From Bacillota bacterium (lineage in GTDB: Bacteria; Bacillota; Syntrophomonadia; Syntrophomonadales; Syntrophomonadaceae): 40,187 bases of DNA. Where the stretch lies: NCBI GenBank assembly GCA_029550685.1, contig JAKPGY010000163.1:1-40187 (forward strand). The letters run 5' to 3'. Position numbers and translations under genes: made by a program. Positions 23,842 to 30,888 of this stretch are shown piece after piece. The notes under the pieces were generated by a model. That model searched no databases. It worked only from the letters and a program-made list of their open reading frames with translations, and had not been told where the DNA came from. Each line of letters begins with the position of its first letter. Positions within the stretch are counted from its first letter, which is position 1.

Positions 23842-24636
23842 ATGGTGGTGCTTTTAGTTTTGTCTTATTTGTTAATTGTAGTGGTGGGGATGGCGGCTGG
23901 ATTGATGGGGGCAATTTTGGGTATAGGCGGTGCAGTGGTTATGCTGCCTGCTACTGAATTATTGCTGCATATACCCACAGCCAACGCCATCGGTACTACC
24001 TTGTTTGCGGTAATGTTTACTTCCATATCAGGAGCCTTGGGACATTACCGGCAAGGCAATGTAAACCTGGCCTGGAGTTTGCGAGTGGGGCTGGGAGGGG
24101 TAGTCGGAGTTCTGCTGGGTTCATATCTATTTAAGGAATACCTGAGCAGCCGGGAACAGGTATTGACATTGATGCTGGCGGTTTTATTTGCAGTCATGGC
24201 TATTCGTATGGCCAGAGATACTATCCGGGAAATAAAAAACTACAATCAGCAGACGACCCAACCTGACCCCAAGGCTCCTCTGTGGACCATGCCCCTGGTT
24301 GGCCTGGTGGTGGGATGTTTGACAGGCATACTGGGTCTGGGGGGAGGATTCTTAATCGTACCGGCTATGATCTGGCTGTACGGGGCGTCTCCATATTTAG
24401 CTGTGGGAACTACCCTTTTATCCATATTCCCGGTAACGGCAGTAGGTGCTTTTACCAAGTTGAGCCAGGGATTTGTGGTATTGCCAATTGCCCTGTTAAT
24501 GGGGTTAGGCACCATCATCGGTGTTCAACTGGGAGTGCCGGTCACCCGCTATGTTAAACCAGTAGTTTTTAAAGCTATTTTTACCTTGCTGTTTATTTTT
24601 CTGGCGGTTAATTACCTTTCCAGCTCAATTGCTTAG
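23842..24636 (+). CDS. TauE/SafE family permease
   Basis: A 264-residue integral membrane protein with about eight helices in two similar halves. Each half begins with the family's Gly-rich motif: GLMGAILGIGGAVVMLPA (about 20-37) and GCLTGILGLGGGFLIVPA (about 155-172). Family members export or import sulfite, sulfonates and related anions; the substrate here is unknown. The start is uncertain: ATG 23842 (followed by two GTG codons) has no clear Shine-Dalgarno and sits against a hairpin. The gene follows the flavodiiron gene by 46 bp and may be cotranscribed with it, which would fit a sulfur or redox role, but that is inference. Confidence 0.88.
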   Translation: MVVLLVLSYLLIVVVGMAAGLMGAILGIGGAVVMLPATELLLHIPTANAIGTTLFAVMFTSISGALGHYRQGNVNLAWSLRVGLGGVVGVLLGSYLFKEYLSSREQVLTLMLAVLFAVMAIRMARDTIREIKNYNQQTTQPDPKAPLWTMPLVGLVVGCLTGILGLGGGFLIVPAMIWLYGASPYLAVGTTLLSIFPVTAVGAFTKLSQGFVVLPIALLMGLGTIIGVQLGVPVTRYVKPVVFKAIFTLLFIFLAVNYLSSSIA

Positions 24637-24709
24637 ACCTTTACCTCATTAAGTTTTCGCTCGTTTCTAACGATAACTAAAGCAAGGAATAAACTAGACG
24701 AGGTGGCCT

Positions 24710-26473
24710 ATGAGCATAAAAGATAGATTTATTACATCAATCCAAACCAGCCCCAACCTGTGGATAGGTCTTTGGGCACTGTTGCTCCTTAATCTGCTGA
24801 TGGTGCTGGTATTAGTCAAGGGCATATCCTGGACAGCCGGCGTGCTATTTGTAGTATTACTATTGATAGGTAGTCTAGCTGTGTATAAAGTAGCCTATTA
24901 TAGTCCGGATGAACCAGAAATTGATGAAGAATTACAAGCTCGCTTGAACGAGCTAATGGAAGAAATCAGACCACACTGCGATGAAGTCTTCAATAAGCAG
25001 GTAAATAACTTTCTACAACCCATTGAACATGAGTACCAGCATAAGTTCAGCCGGGGGCTGGCTTGGTTATGGGAAATGGTTGATGACTTTTATGCTCAAT
25101 TAGAACAAGTCCTTCAGGATGGTCGAGCTATTCTTCAGCTTTTTAATGTGACCAATGAAGATAAGGTTAAATTGGTAGAGAGCCTGAAGGAAAGCTCGCA
25201 GCAGGTTCTGAAAATCATTCAGGATATGCAGAGAAGACGCTTTTTTGACCAAGATGATATTTCCAGCCGAATTCAAAATAAGATTACCGATTTCCGCAAC
25301 AGTATGCTGAAAGAGCAGCAATACTACTATGAGTATGTGTATAAAATACTCTGGGAACAAGCCTGCGCTCAGGGCCGTGAAATAGAAATGGTAGACTTTT
25401 TGAGTCCGGTAAAACTGGGACAGCAGTTCGGCGTAATTGTAGAAAAATCCTTGGCCAGCCGCGTTGCTAGTTTTAACAACTCCTTAACGGAAGACCTGGA
25501 AAACTTTTCTGCTGATATCGTGGGACGTTTTCAAAAATCTACTGTTCAGGTACTAAACCATTTACGGGATATGAAGGGTTTACTACAGAGGTTGATTAAC
25601 CTGTCTAATAGCGAATCCGGAGTGGTAGTAAGAAGATTTGAGGAATATTTACTGCAGGTAGGACAATTGGAAGAGAGAGCTAGTGAGATACTGGTGAGTT
25701 TGGCCTGGCAGGATATAATGGTGGAAAAACGCTGGGATGAGATTCAGGAACGCTTATATGTGATAAAGGATAAAGTAGTGGAAAGTGCCGGGGAGGACGC
25801 ACTAGAGCATATCGAAGGTGTGGTGGAGCAAGCTATACCCGGATTGTCTGCTATGCCCCGCGATGCCAGCAATGCTCTATTTTACAAAGCTCTTCTCGAT
25901 GCGGAGTTAATATATCAGACTTATACCAGTCAAAAAATGCCCGAGGTTATAAATGATGGCGTATATAGCATGCTGCAGTTTATACGACCTTTGGAAATAT
26001 TGACTGCTAACAGTATTCGCATCACTGATGAAGGATTAAACCGGCTGAGAAAGAGAAAGAATTTAGTTAAGGAAGGCAATTTCCAGCCCCTGTTTGATAG
26101 GGTACTTACGTCGGTGGAATATCGTTACCCCCAGGCAGTTCACTTCTTGGAGGGAGTATTTCCCCGTAAATTTCAGCAGTTTGCCAGCAGTCCTTACTTG
26201 AAGAATATACCGGATAATTTAAATCAGGCAGCCTGGATGATCTTTAACGCTGCCATAGATGAGGAAAATATTTCTGATGACGGCTGCCTGCTGGTGGGAT
26301 TATTATTGGTTATTAACCAGATCCGTGATATGCATATCCAACCTTTTAACAACATCCCGGTGGGACTGGAGGATACAGAAGAAATTCATATGGTCAGGGA
26401 GATTGCTTACCAGGCTATATCCATTCTCCTGCAAAACGACCCCAGTGAGTTTACCAGTAATGATTCCCGGTAG
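24710..26473 (+). CDS. Membrane-anchored coiled-coil protein with CheZ-like motif
   Basis: A 587-residue protein. Two adjoining transmembrane helices (about 17-39 and 43-65) form a hairpin, followed by about 520 cytoplasmic residues that are almost all helical, with acidic coiled-coil stretches (DEELQARLNELMEEI). Near residue 330 it has SLAWQDIMVEKRWDEIQERL, which recalls the QD-x-x-x-Q/K-R phosphatase helix of CheZ proteins; I note this only as a resemblance. No HAMP, methyl-accepting or kinase motif is seen. GAGGTGG lies before the ATG. It sits between the TauE and rhomboid genes with gaps of 73 and 91 bp. Its function is unknown. Confidence 0.75.
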   Translation: MSIKDRFITSIQTSPNLWIGLWALLLLNLLMVLVLVKGISWTAGVLFVVLLLIGSLAVYKVAYYSPDEPEIDEELQARLNELMEEIRPHCDEVFNKQVNNFLQPIEHEYQHKFSRGLAWLWEMVDDFYAQLEQVLQDGRAILQLFNVTNEDKVKLVESLKESSQQVLKIIQDMQRRRFFDQDDISSRIQNKITDFRNSMLKEQQYYYEYVYKILWEQACAQGREIEMVDFLSPVKLGQQFGVIVEKSLASRVASFNNSLTEDLENFSADIVGRFQKSTVQVLNHLRDMKGLLQRLINLSNSESGVVVRRFEEYLLQVGQLEERASEILVSLAWQDIMVEKRWDEIQERLYVIKDKVVESAGEDALEHIEGVVEQAIPGLSAMPRDASNALFYKALLDAELIYQTYTSQKMPEVINDGVYSMLQFIRPLEILTANSIRITDEGLNRLRKRKNLVKEGNFQPLFDRVLTSVEYRYPQAVHFLEGVFPRKFQQFASSPYLKNIPDNLNQAAWMIFNAAIDEENISDDGCLLVGLLLVINQIRDMHIQPFNNIPVGLEDTEEIHMVREIAYQAISILLQNDPSEFTSNDSR

Positions 26474-26564
26474 GTTACCGTGAAGTCAGCCTTAACCCCT
26501 GTAGACATGACCTGGGTTTTCTGAGAATATTATTGTCATAATCAAATGAGCAAAGGAGAATAGG

Positions 26565-27230
26565 ATGTTTCCTCTAAGGGACAGCACTCCCAGTCAACAC
26601 TTTCCACTGGTTACGGTTTTGCTGATAGTGACCAATGTGGTTATTTTTATATATACCCTTTCCCAAGGCCTGGCTGGTATGGAGCAGCTTTTTTATATTT
26701 TCGGCCTGGTTCCCGCCTATTATTCCAGTCCCATGGGAGCTCCAGCAGGCTATCTGCCGTTCATTACCTCCACATTTATGCATGGGGGCTGGATGCATCT
26801 TATCGGCAATATGTGGGTTCTGTGGCTGTTTGGGGATAATGTTGAAGACCATATGGGTTCAGGCCGGTTTTTGCTTTTCTACCTGGTGTGTGGGGTAATA
26901 GCAGGTTTGACCCACTATTATGTTAACCCTACATCAACCGTGCCAGTGGTTGGAGCCTCTGGAGCAGTGGCAGGAGTAATGGGTGCCTATTTCCTGATGT
27001 TTCGCCATTCCCGGATCTTGACCTATGTACCCCCCTTTTTCCTGTTTACCGTTCCGGCTTGGGTTTACCTGGGTTTTTGGGCTCTTTCCCAGTTATGGAG
27101 CGGTACAGTGGAGCTGGCTATCAACAGCTACGGGCAAATAGCTTTTTGGGCTCACATTGGCGGCTTTGTAGCGGGAATGCTTTTGTATTCTTTTTTTGTG
27201 CAGCGGAAGATAGATGACTATTATTACTAA
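26565..27230 (+). CDS. Rhomboid family intramembrane serine protease
   Basis: A 221-residue protein with six predicted helices that should cut transmembrane substrates within the bilayer. Catalytic features are all present: H78-xxx-N82 in WMHLIGNMW, the nucleophile S132 in GASGAVAG, and H197 in AHIGGFVAG. The N-terminus (MFPLRDSTPSQHFP) and length are typical of the family's short bacterial form. CAAAGGAG precedes the ATG. The substrate is unknown; the neighbouring membrane coiled-coil protein is one candidate only by position. Confidence 0.93.
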   Translation: MFPLRDSTPSQHFPLVTVLLIVTNVVIFIYTLSQGLAGMEQLFYIFGLVPAYYSSPMGAPAGYLPFITSTFMHGGWMHLIGNMWVLWLFGDNVEDHMGSGRFLLFYLVCGVIAGLTHYYVNPTSTVPVVGASGAVAGVMGAYFLMFRHSRILTYVPPFFLFTVPAWVYLGFWALSQLWSGTVELAINSYGQIAFWAHIGGFVAGMLLYSFFVQRKIDDYYY

Positions 27231-27296
27231 CTAATAAGTTGTCATCCAGTAGCTGTACAACAGGCAACTACAGACCATCTTTAATCCTATTCTTCA

Positions 27297-28448
27297 TTAA
27301 TCTCCCTGACCCCGCAGCAGCAGGTCCAGTTGCTCACTGGCTATCAGCCCCTGTTCGCTGCTGTTCCGCAGGAAGTAAATAGTATTTTCGATTCTTTCCT
27401 GACTGGCTTTTATTTCATGCCAGTGTTTTTCCTCCTCATAGAGGTTCATACATTCCTGCAGGTCGTTAGCCCGTCCGGTTTCTAAGAAGTAGCGAAATGT
27501 TTCCAGAGTTTTTACATCCTGATAATCAGCATGAACCGAGGACCTGTCCAAAATATTGTTATACAGCTCCAAAGCTTGCAAGGCTCGGTTCATTTTGGAT
27601 TCAGCCTCATCAATATCATTAAAGCATCGATCATACAATGCCTGCTGGTACATAGGCCAGTTCTCCAGTGTTTGTTTATACCGTTCGCAGGCTTTTTCGT
27701 ATTCACGATAACGGATAAAATATACCTTGACATCATAATTGTAGCGGCTGCCTTCTTCTTCCTGTTTTTTTAGTACGGAGCGCATCCGGGAAAAGGAGAT
27801 TAGATTATCCAGTCGCCGTTCCTCTGTTTCTTTAGTTGGCTTATCCGGCACTCCGTCTGGTTCACACGGGAGCAGGTCTTCCTGTTCCACGATAGAATAG
27901 CGTTGCTCCAAGAGCTTACGCAGGTAGTTGGTATGGCGGTTTACCTGCTCAATTTCTCGCAGAGCCAGAATACACATATCCAATTCCCGGATAAGGTCTT
28001 CAGTTGAAGGCTTCCTAGATTTGCGTACTTTGGCGTACTTCTGTAATTCACGATCGATGGTTACCGGGCGGTCCAGATTTTTAAGCAATTCCAGATCAAA
28101 AGCGGTCAGAACATCAAGGGGATCTGGAGCATCTTTACAAAAGTAGAAGCGGGTATTGGTTTCGGGGTAGTAGTAAGGACCAATGGTTTTCAGGTAAGGG
28201 TTGTTTTTAAACGACTGCAGATCTGCTTCGGCTTCTAGCTGGTTCTCGATTAGATTTAGCCATATGCGAGCCATATCAGACAGGGTCGAATCATCAAGAG
28301 CAACTTGCTGGAGAGTAGAATATGCCTCGTCTGTAATTCGCACCGCGCTGTGGTAGTAATAAAACAGTACTTGACGAGGCAGAGCATTGAGAAGCACTGA
28401 GGAGTCAAGATAATGGGGATTTTCCTTTTGCAAGAAGGGGTAAAACAT
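27297..28448 (-). CDS. Unknown helical/coiled-coil protein
   Basis: A 383-residue soluble protein. I chose ATG 28448 because AAAGGAGG lies 6 nt upstream; the open frame extends 13 codons further without a ribosome site. It begins MFYPFLQKENPHYLD and is largely helical and charged, with many Tyr, Arg and Glu residues and paired Leu/Glu heptads (ELDMCILALREIEQVNRHTN, YREYEKACERYKQTLENW). There is no membrane segment, signal peptide or enzyme motif. The family was not recognised. It converges on the rhomboid gene and diverges from the CMD-like gene. Confidence 0.72.
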   Translation of the reverse strand: MFYPFLQKENPHYLDSSVLLNALPRQVLFYYYHSAVRITDEAYSTLQQVALDDSTLSDMARIWLNLIENQLEAEADLQSFKNNPYLKTIGPYYYPETNTRFYFCKDAPDPLDVLTAFDLELLKNLDRPVTIDRELQKYAKVRKSRKPSTEDLIRELDMCILALREIEQVNRHTNYLRKLLEQRYSIVEQEDLLPCEPDGVPDKPTKETEERRLDNLISFSRMRSVLKKQEEEGSRYNYDVKVYFIRYREYEKACERYKQTLENWPMYQQALYDRCFNDIDEAESKMNRALQALELYNNILDRSSVHADYQDVKTLETFRYFLETGRANDLQECMNLYEEEKHWHEIKASQERIENTIYFLRNSSEQGLIASEQLDLLLRGQGD

Positions 28449-28563
28449 TAAAATCCTCCTTTTAAGAATATTACACAACGGTATCATTAATTTCTATAAA
28501 TTGCCAATTATTCCTGCTAAAGGGTATAGAAAAATTTATCGATGCCCCCAAAATATCCCTAAC

Positions 28564-28592
28564 TTTATTTTCCACGGCTGTTTACCTATAAT
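28564..28592 (+). promoter_or_regulatory. Promoter of the CMD-like gene
   Basis: TTTATT (28564-28569), a 17-bp spacer and a perfect TATAAT (28587-28592). The AAAGGAGGGG ribosome site begins about 8 nt later, so the leader would be under 20 nt. Confidence 0.45.
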
Positions 28593-28615
28593 AGTTTAGT
28601 AAAGGAGGGGAGCAT

Positions 28616-28918
28616 ATGGGAAATCTACCCTGGTTCGCAGAGAAGATGTCTGCATACGATCCTGCTTATCATAAAATGCTGGAACAAGTAGCCAACCTGG
28701 CTTTGTCCCCGTCTGCTCTGGATCGAAAGACCATGCTACTAATACTAGTGGCCCTGGATGCTAGCAAAGGAGCTGGGCAGGGGGTAAAAGTACTAGCAGG
28801 TCAGGCTCGTCAAGCGGGAGCCAGCGACGATGAAATTAAGGAAGCATTAAGGCTGGCCTATTATGTCAGCGGCATGGACACGGTTAAAGCCTCCCTGCAG
28901 GCTTTTGATGAAGGATAG
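28616..28918 (+). CDS. Carboxymuconolactone decarboxylase-like (AhpD fold) small protein
   Basis: A 100-residue protein with the helical CMD pattern: LDRKTMLLILVALDASKGAGQGVKVLAGQARQ, then AGASDDEIKEALRLAYYVSG. In AhpD-type members a CxxC pair near the middle does thiol peroxidase chemistry; here the equivalent stretch (LDASKGAGQG) has no cysteine at all. The protein is therefore unlikely to be a thiol oxidoreductase and may be a binding or structural member. AAAGGAGGGG lies before the ATG. It is 34 bp upstream of the HAD gene and may be cotranscribed. Confidence 0.8.
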   Translation: MGNLPWFAEKMSAYDPAYHKMLEQVANLALSPSALDRKTMLLILVALDASKGAGQGVKVLAGQARQAGASDDEIKEALRLAYYVSGMDTVKASLQAFDEG

Positions 28919-28952
28919 GTGACAGACACAAGCAAAATTAGAGGAGATACTA

Positions 28953-29660
28953 ATGTTTAAGGCGGTTTTATTTGATTTGGATGGAACCTTGCTGGATATA
29001 AACATGGAAGAGTTCCTGCAGCATTATTTTCGCATGATGGTACATATGGCCCGCGAAGCCGGTTATTCTGAGACCGATCAATTAATAGAACTTGTCTGGC
29101 GTTCCACAGGGGCAATGATTACCAATCGTAATCCCCAGCTATTAAATGAAGAGGTATTTATGGAGCATTTCTACCGTTACTGGCCCGTTCCCCGCCAGGA
29201 GTTCGATCCTTTCTTCGAGCGATTTTATGCAGAAGGCTTTCCTAAGTTGAAGCAGTACACCCGGCCTTTCCCGGGTATTCCGGAGATGATGGAACAACTT
29301 TTTGCCCGGGGGATGAAGGTAGTGATAGCCACCAATGCGGTTTTTCCCTTGACAGCTTTGCAGCAGCGGCTGGATTGGGCCGGGGTAGGGAATTTTGATT
29401 ATGAATTGATCACTTCCTTTGAGGTGATGCATTTTTGTAAGCCCCATACTGAGTATTACCAGGAGATTGTCGACAAACTAGGGGTAACCCCTCAGGATTG
29501 CCTCATGGTAGGTAATGATGTAGGTGAAGATTTGGTAGCCGGGTGCATAGGTATGAAGACTTTTTTAGTTGAAGATTTGATAATAGACAAGGGGCAGTCG
29601 TTTACCCCTAACTGGCGCGGACGCCTCAACGATCTTTACGATTTTTTTAACAGTTGGTAA
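28953..29660 (+). CDS. HAD superfamily hydrolase
   Basis: A 235-residue phosphatase-type enzyme. Motif I is LFDLDGTLLD (nucleophile D8, acid D10), motif II is VIATNA, motif III lysine is in FCKPHTEYY, and motif IV is CLMVGNDVGEDLVAG. A helical cap lies between motifs I and II, as in phosphoglycolate phosphatase-like members. The substrate cannot be told. AGAGGAG precedes the ATG. A small inverted repeat without a T-run (29664-29689, ATGTCC/GGACAT) follows the gene. Confidence 0.9.
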   Translation: MFKAVLFDLDGTLLDINMEEFLQHYFRMMVHMAREAGYSETDQLIELVWRSTGAMITNRNPQLLNEEVFMEHFYRYWPVPRQEFDPFFERFYAEGFPKLKQYTRPFPGIPEMMEQLFARGMKVVIATNAVFPLTALQQRLDWAGVGNFDYELITSFEVMHFCKPHTEYYQEIVDKLGVTPQDCLMVGNDVGEDLVAGCIGMKTFLVEDLIIDKGQSFTPNWRGRLNDLYDFFNSW

Positions 29661-29750
29661 GTCATGTCCATCCGGTTTTTGCCGGACATAAACCACCCTC
29701 TGCCCGGGTAATCTTTTAACAAAGAATACTCCTGGGACGGAGGTGTTGTT

Positions 29751-29948
29751 ATGTCGCAGAAAAAATCCCGGGATAAGAAAAAGAAGGTTCTCACCGAATA
29801 CGACCTGTTAAAGATGGAAATAGCCAAGGAATTAGGGCTTTGGGAGCAAATTGAAAAGGAAGGCTGGGAATCTCTCAGCAATGCTGCCTGTGGCCGTTTG
29901 GGCGGAATAATGGGAAAACGCATGCGGGAAAAGCGTCTGCAAAAATAA
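29751..29948 (+). CDS. Alpha/beta-type small acid-soluble spore protein (divergent)
   Basis: A 65-residue basic protein. It keeps the family's marks: LLKMEIAKELGL, in which the germination protease would cut after Glu in E-I-A, and a C-terminal GRLGGIMGKRM, which matches the DNA-binding GGxxGKRM-type end. The middle (WEQIEKEGWESLSNAACG) differs from Bacillus SspA but resembles clostridial divergent members. Such proteins coat and protect DNA in spores. GGAGGTG lies before the ATG. No clear sigma-G promoter was found. Presence of the gene suggests a spore-forming lineage but does not prove sporulation. Confidence 0.85.
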   Translation: MSQKKSRDKKKKVLTEYDLLKMEIAKELGLWEQIEKEGWESLSNAACGRLGGIMGKRMREKRLQK

Positions 29949-29989
29949 TTTAGGAATTAACATATTTTTAATTAAAATGGGAGAGGAAA

Positions 29990-30463
29990 ATGAAAAATAT
30001 CGATCGTGTACAAGCTTATTTAAATCAACGTATGCCCCACTTAAAGGTTATAGAATTTCAACAGGATACCAGCACCTCTGCTCTGGCAGCGGCCGCTTTA
30101 GGTACGGAAGTGGGTCAGATTGCTAAAACCATGTTGTTTAAAGCCAAAACCGGCGATTTTTTCTTGGTGGTGGCAGCTGGTGATGTGCGCATGGACACTA
30201 AGTCCCTGCGTGATTTAGTCGGCTCAAAGGTTAGAATGGCTAATGCCGATGAAGTTATGGAGATAACCGGTTTTCCAGTGGGAGGAGTGTGTCCCTTTGA
30301 CTTAAAAGTGGACGTGCCTATTTATTTGGATGAAAGTTTGAAAAGATACCCGTTAGTTTATGCCGCTGCCGGAACACCTAATTCCGCCTTGCCGATAACC
30401 TACGATGAACTCATGACCATCACTCAGGGGAAACCCTGTAATGTATCCATCCTTCCAGAGTAG
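29990..30463 (+). CDS. YbaK/EbsC family aminoacyl-tRNA deacylase
   Basis: A 157-residue protein of the prolyl-tRNA-editing-like family that removes wrongly attached amino acids from tRNA. It has the conserved lysine at residue 46 (QIAKTMLFKA), the GDVRMDTKSL segment, and the GFPVGGVCPFDL loop. The length is normal for the family. Members differ in substrate (Cys-tRNA-Pro, Ala-tRNA-Pro and others), which cannot be told here. GAGAGGAAA lies before the ATG. The second copy of the dispersed repeat begins 35 bp after the stop. Confidence 0.9.
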   Translation: MKNIDRVQAYLNQRMPHLKVIEFQQDTSTSALAAAALGTEVGQIAKTMLFKAKTGDFFLVVAAGDVRMDTKSLRDLVGSKVRMANADEVMEITGFPVGGVCPFDLKVDVPIYLDESLKRYPLVYAAAGTPNSALPITYDELMTITQGKPCNVSILPE

Positions 30464-30498
30464 ATCTTTATGAGCCGATCTGCGCAAACCATGGCATA

Positions 30499-30706
30499 GC
30501 AGGAGTATTAGCCGGCTCGCTCCGGGACTCCTCACCTGTAATCCATCGGCTTACTTTGGTGCGAAGGGGACCGCTCGTAATTCGGCATCCGTGCACTCAG
30601 TATTCGCTGTCCGAAACATCCTGTTTCTCGCCCCCTTCGCAGCCCTCAGTTTCGCCGTGGGTTACAACGGCTCGTCGTAAGTCACTCGCCCGGCTAATAT
30701 CCCTGC
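30499..30706. repeat. Structured dispersed repeat, copy 2 (208 bp)
   Basis: Second copy of the element at 16439-16647, in the same orientation. Its ends GCAGGAGTATTAGCCGG and CCGGCTAATATCCCTGC match as inverted repeats in 15 of 17 positions. The inner stem is GCGAAGGGG (30561-30569) with CCCCTTCGC (30632-30640): both arms differ from copy 1 by paired changes that keep the stem. Both copies are followed by TTAAG. The element lies between a gene end and the dnaE promoter. The 425-bp gap between genes (30464-30888) otherwise holds only AT-rich sequence and that promoter. Confidence 0.85.
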
Positions 30707-30835
30707 TTAAGTTTCGCATCCAGCATTTTTTTCATTCCCCTTTATATGCGCAGCATCCCCTGGACTTTCTTGTCCTCAAATCAACTTACCTCAAAAGAAT
30801 ACCTGCTTAGAATTCCTACCTTGCGAGTAAGTAAT

Positions 30836-30844
30836 TGCTATAAT
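30836..30844 (+). promoter_or_regulatory. Extended -10 promoter of the dnaE-mtrB-pfkA-pyk operon
   Basis: TGCTATAAT is a perfect extended -10 (TGnTATAAT) with no good -35. The dnaE start lies about 45 bp downstream, the same arrangement as at the PaaG-like gene. Confidence 0.55.
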
Positions 30845-30888
30845 AAAAGAAGCTAACATGGTAGTATTTCCTTCTAAGGAGAACAAGG

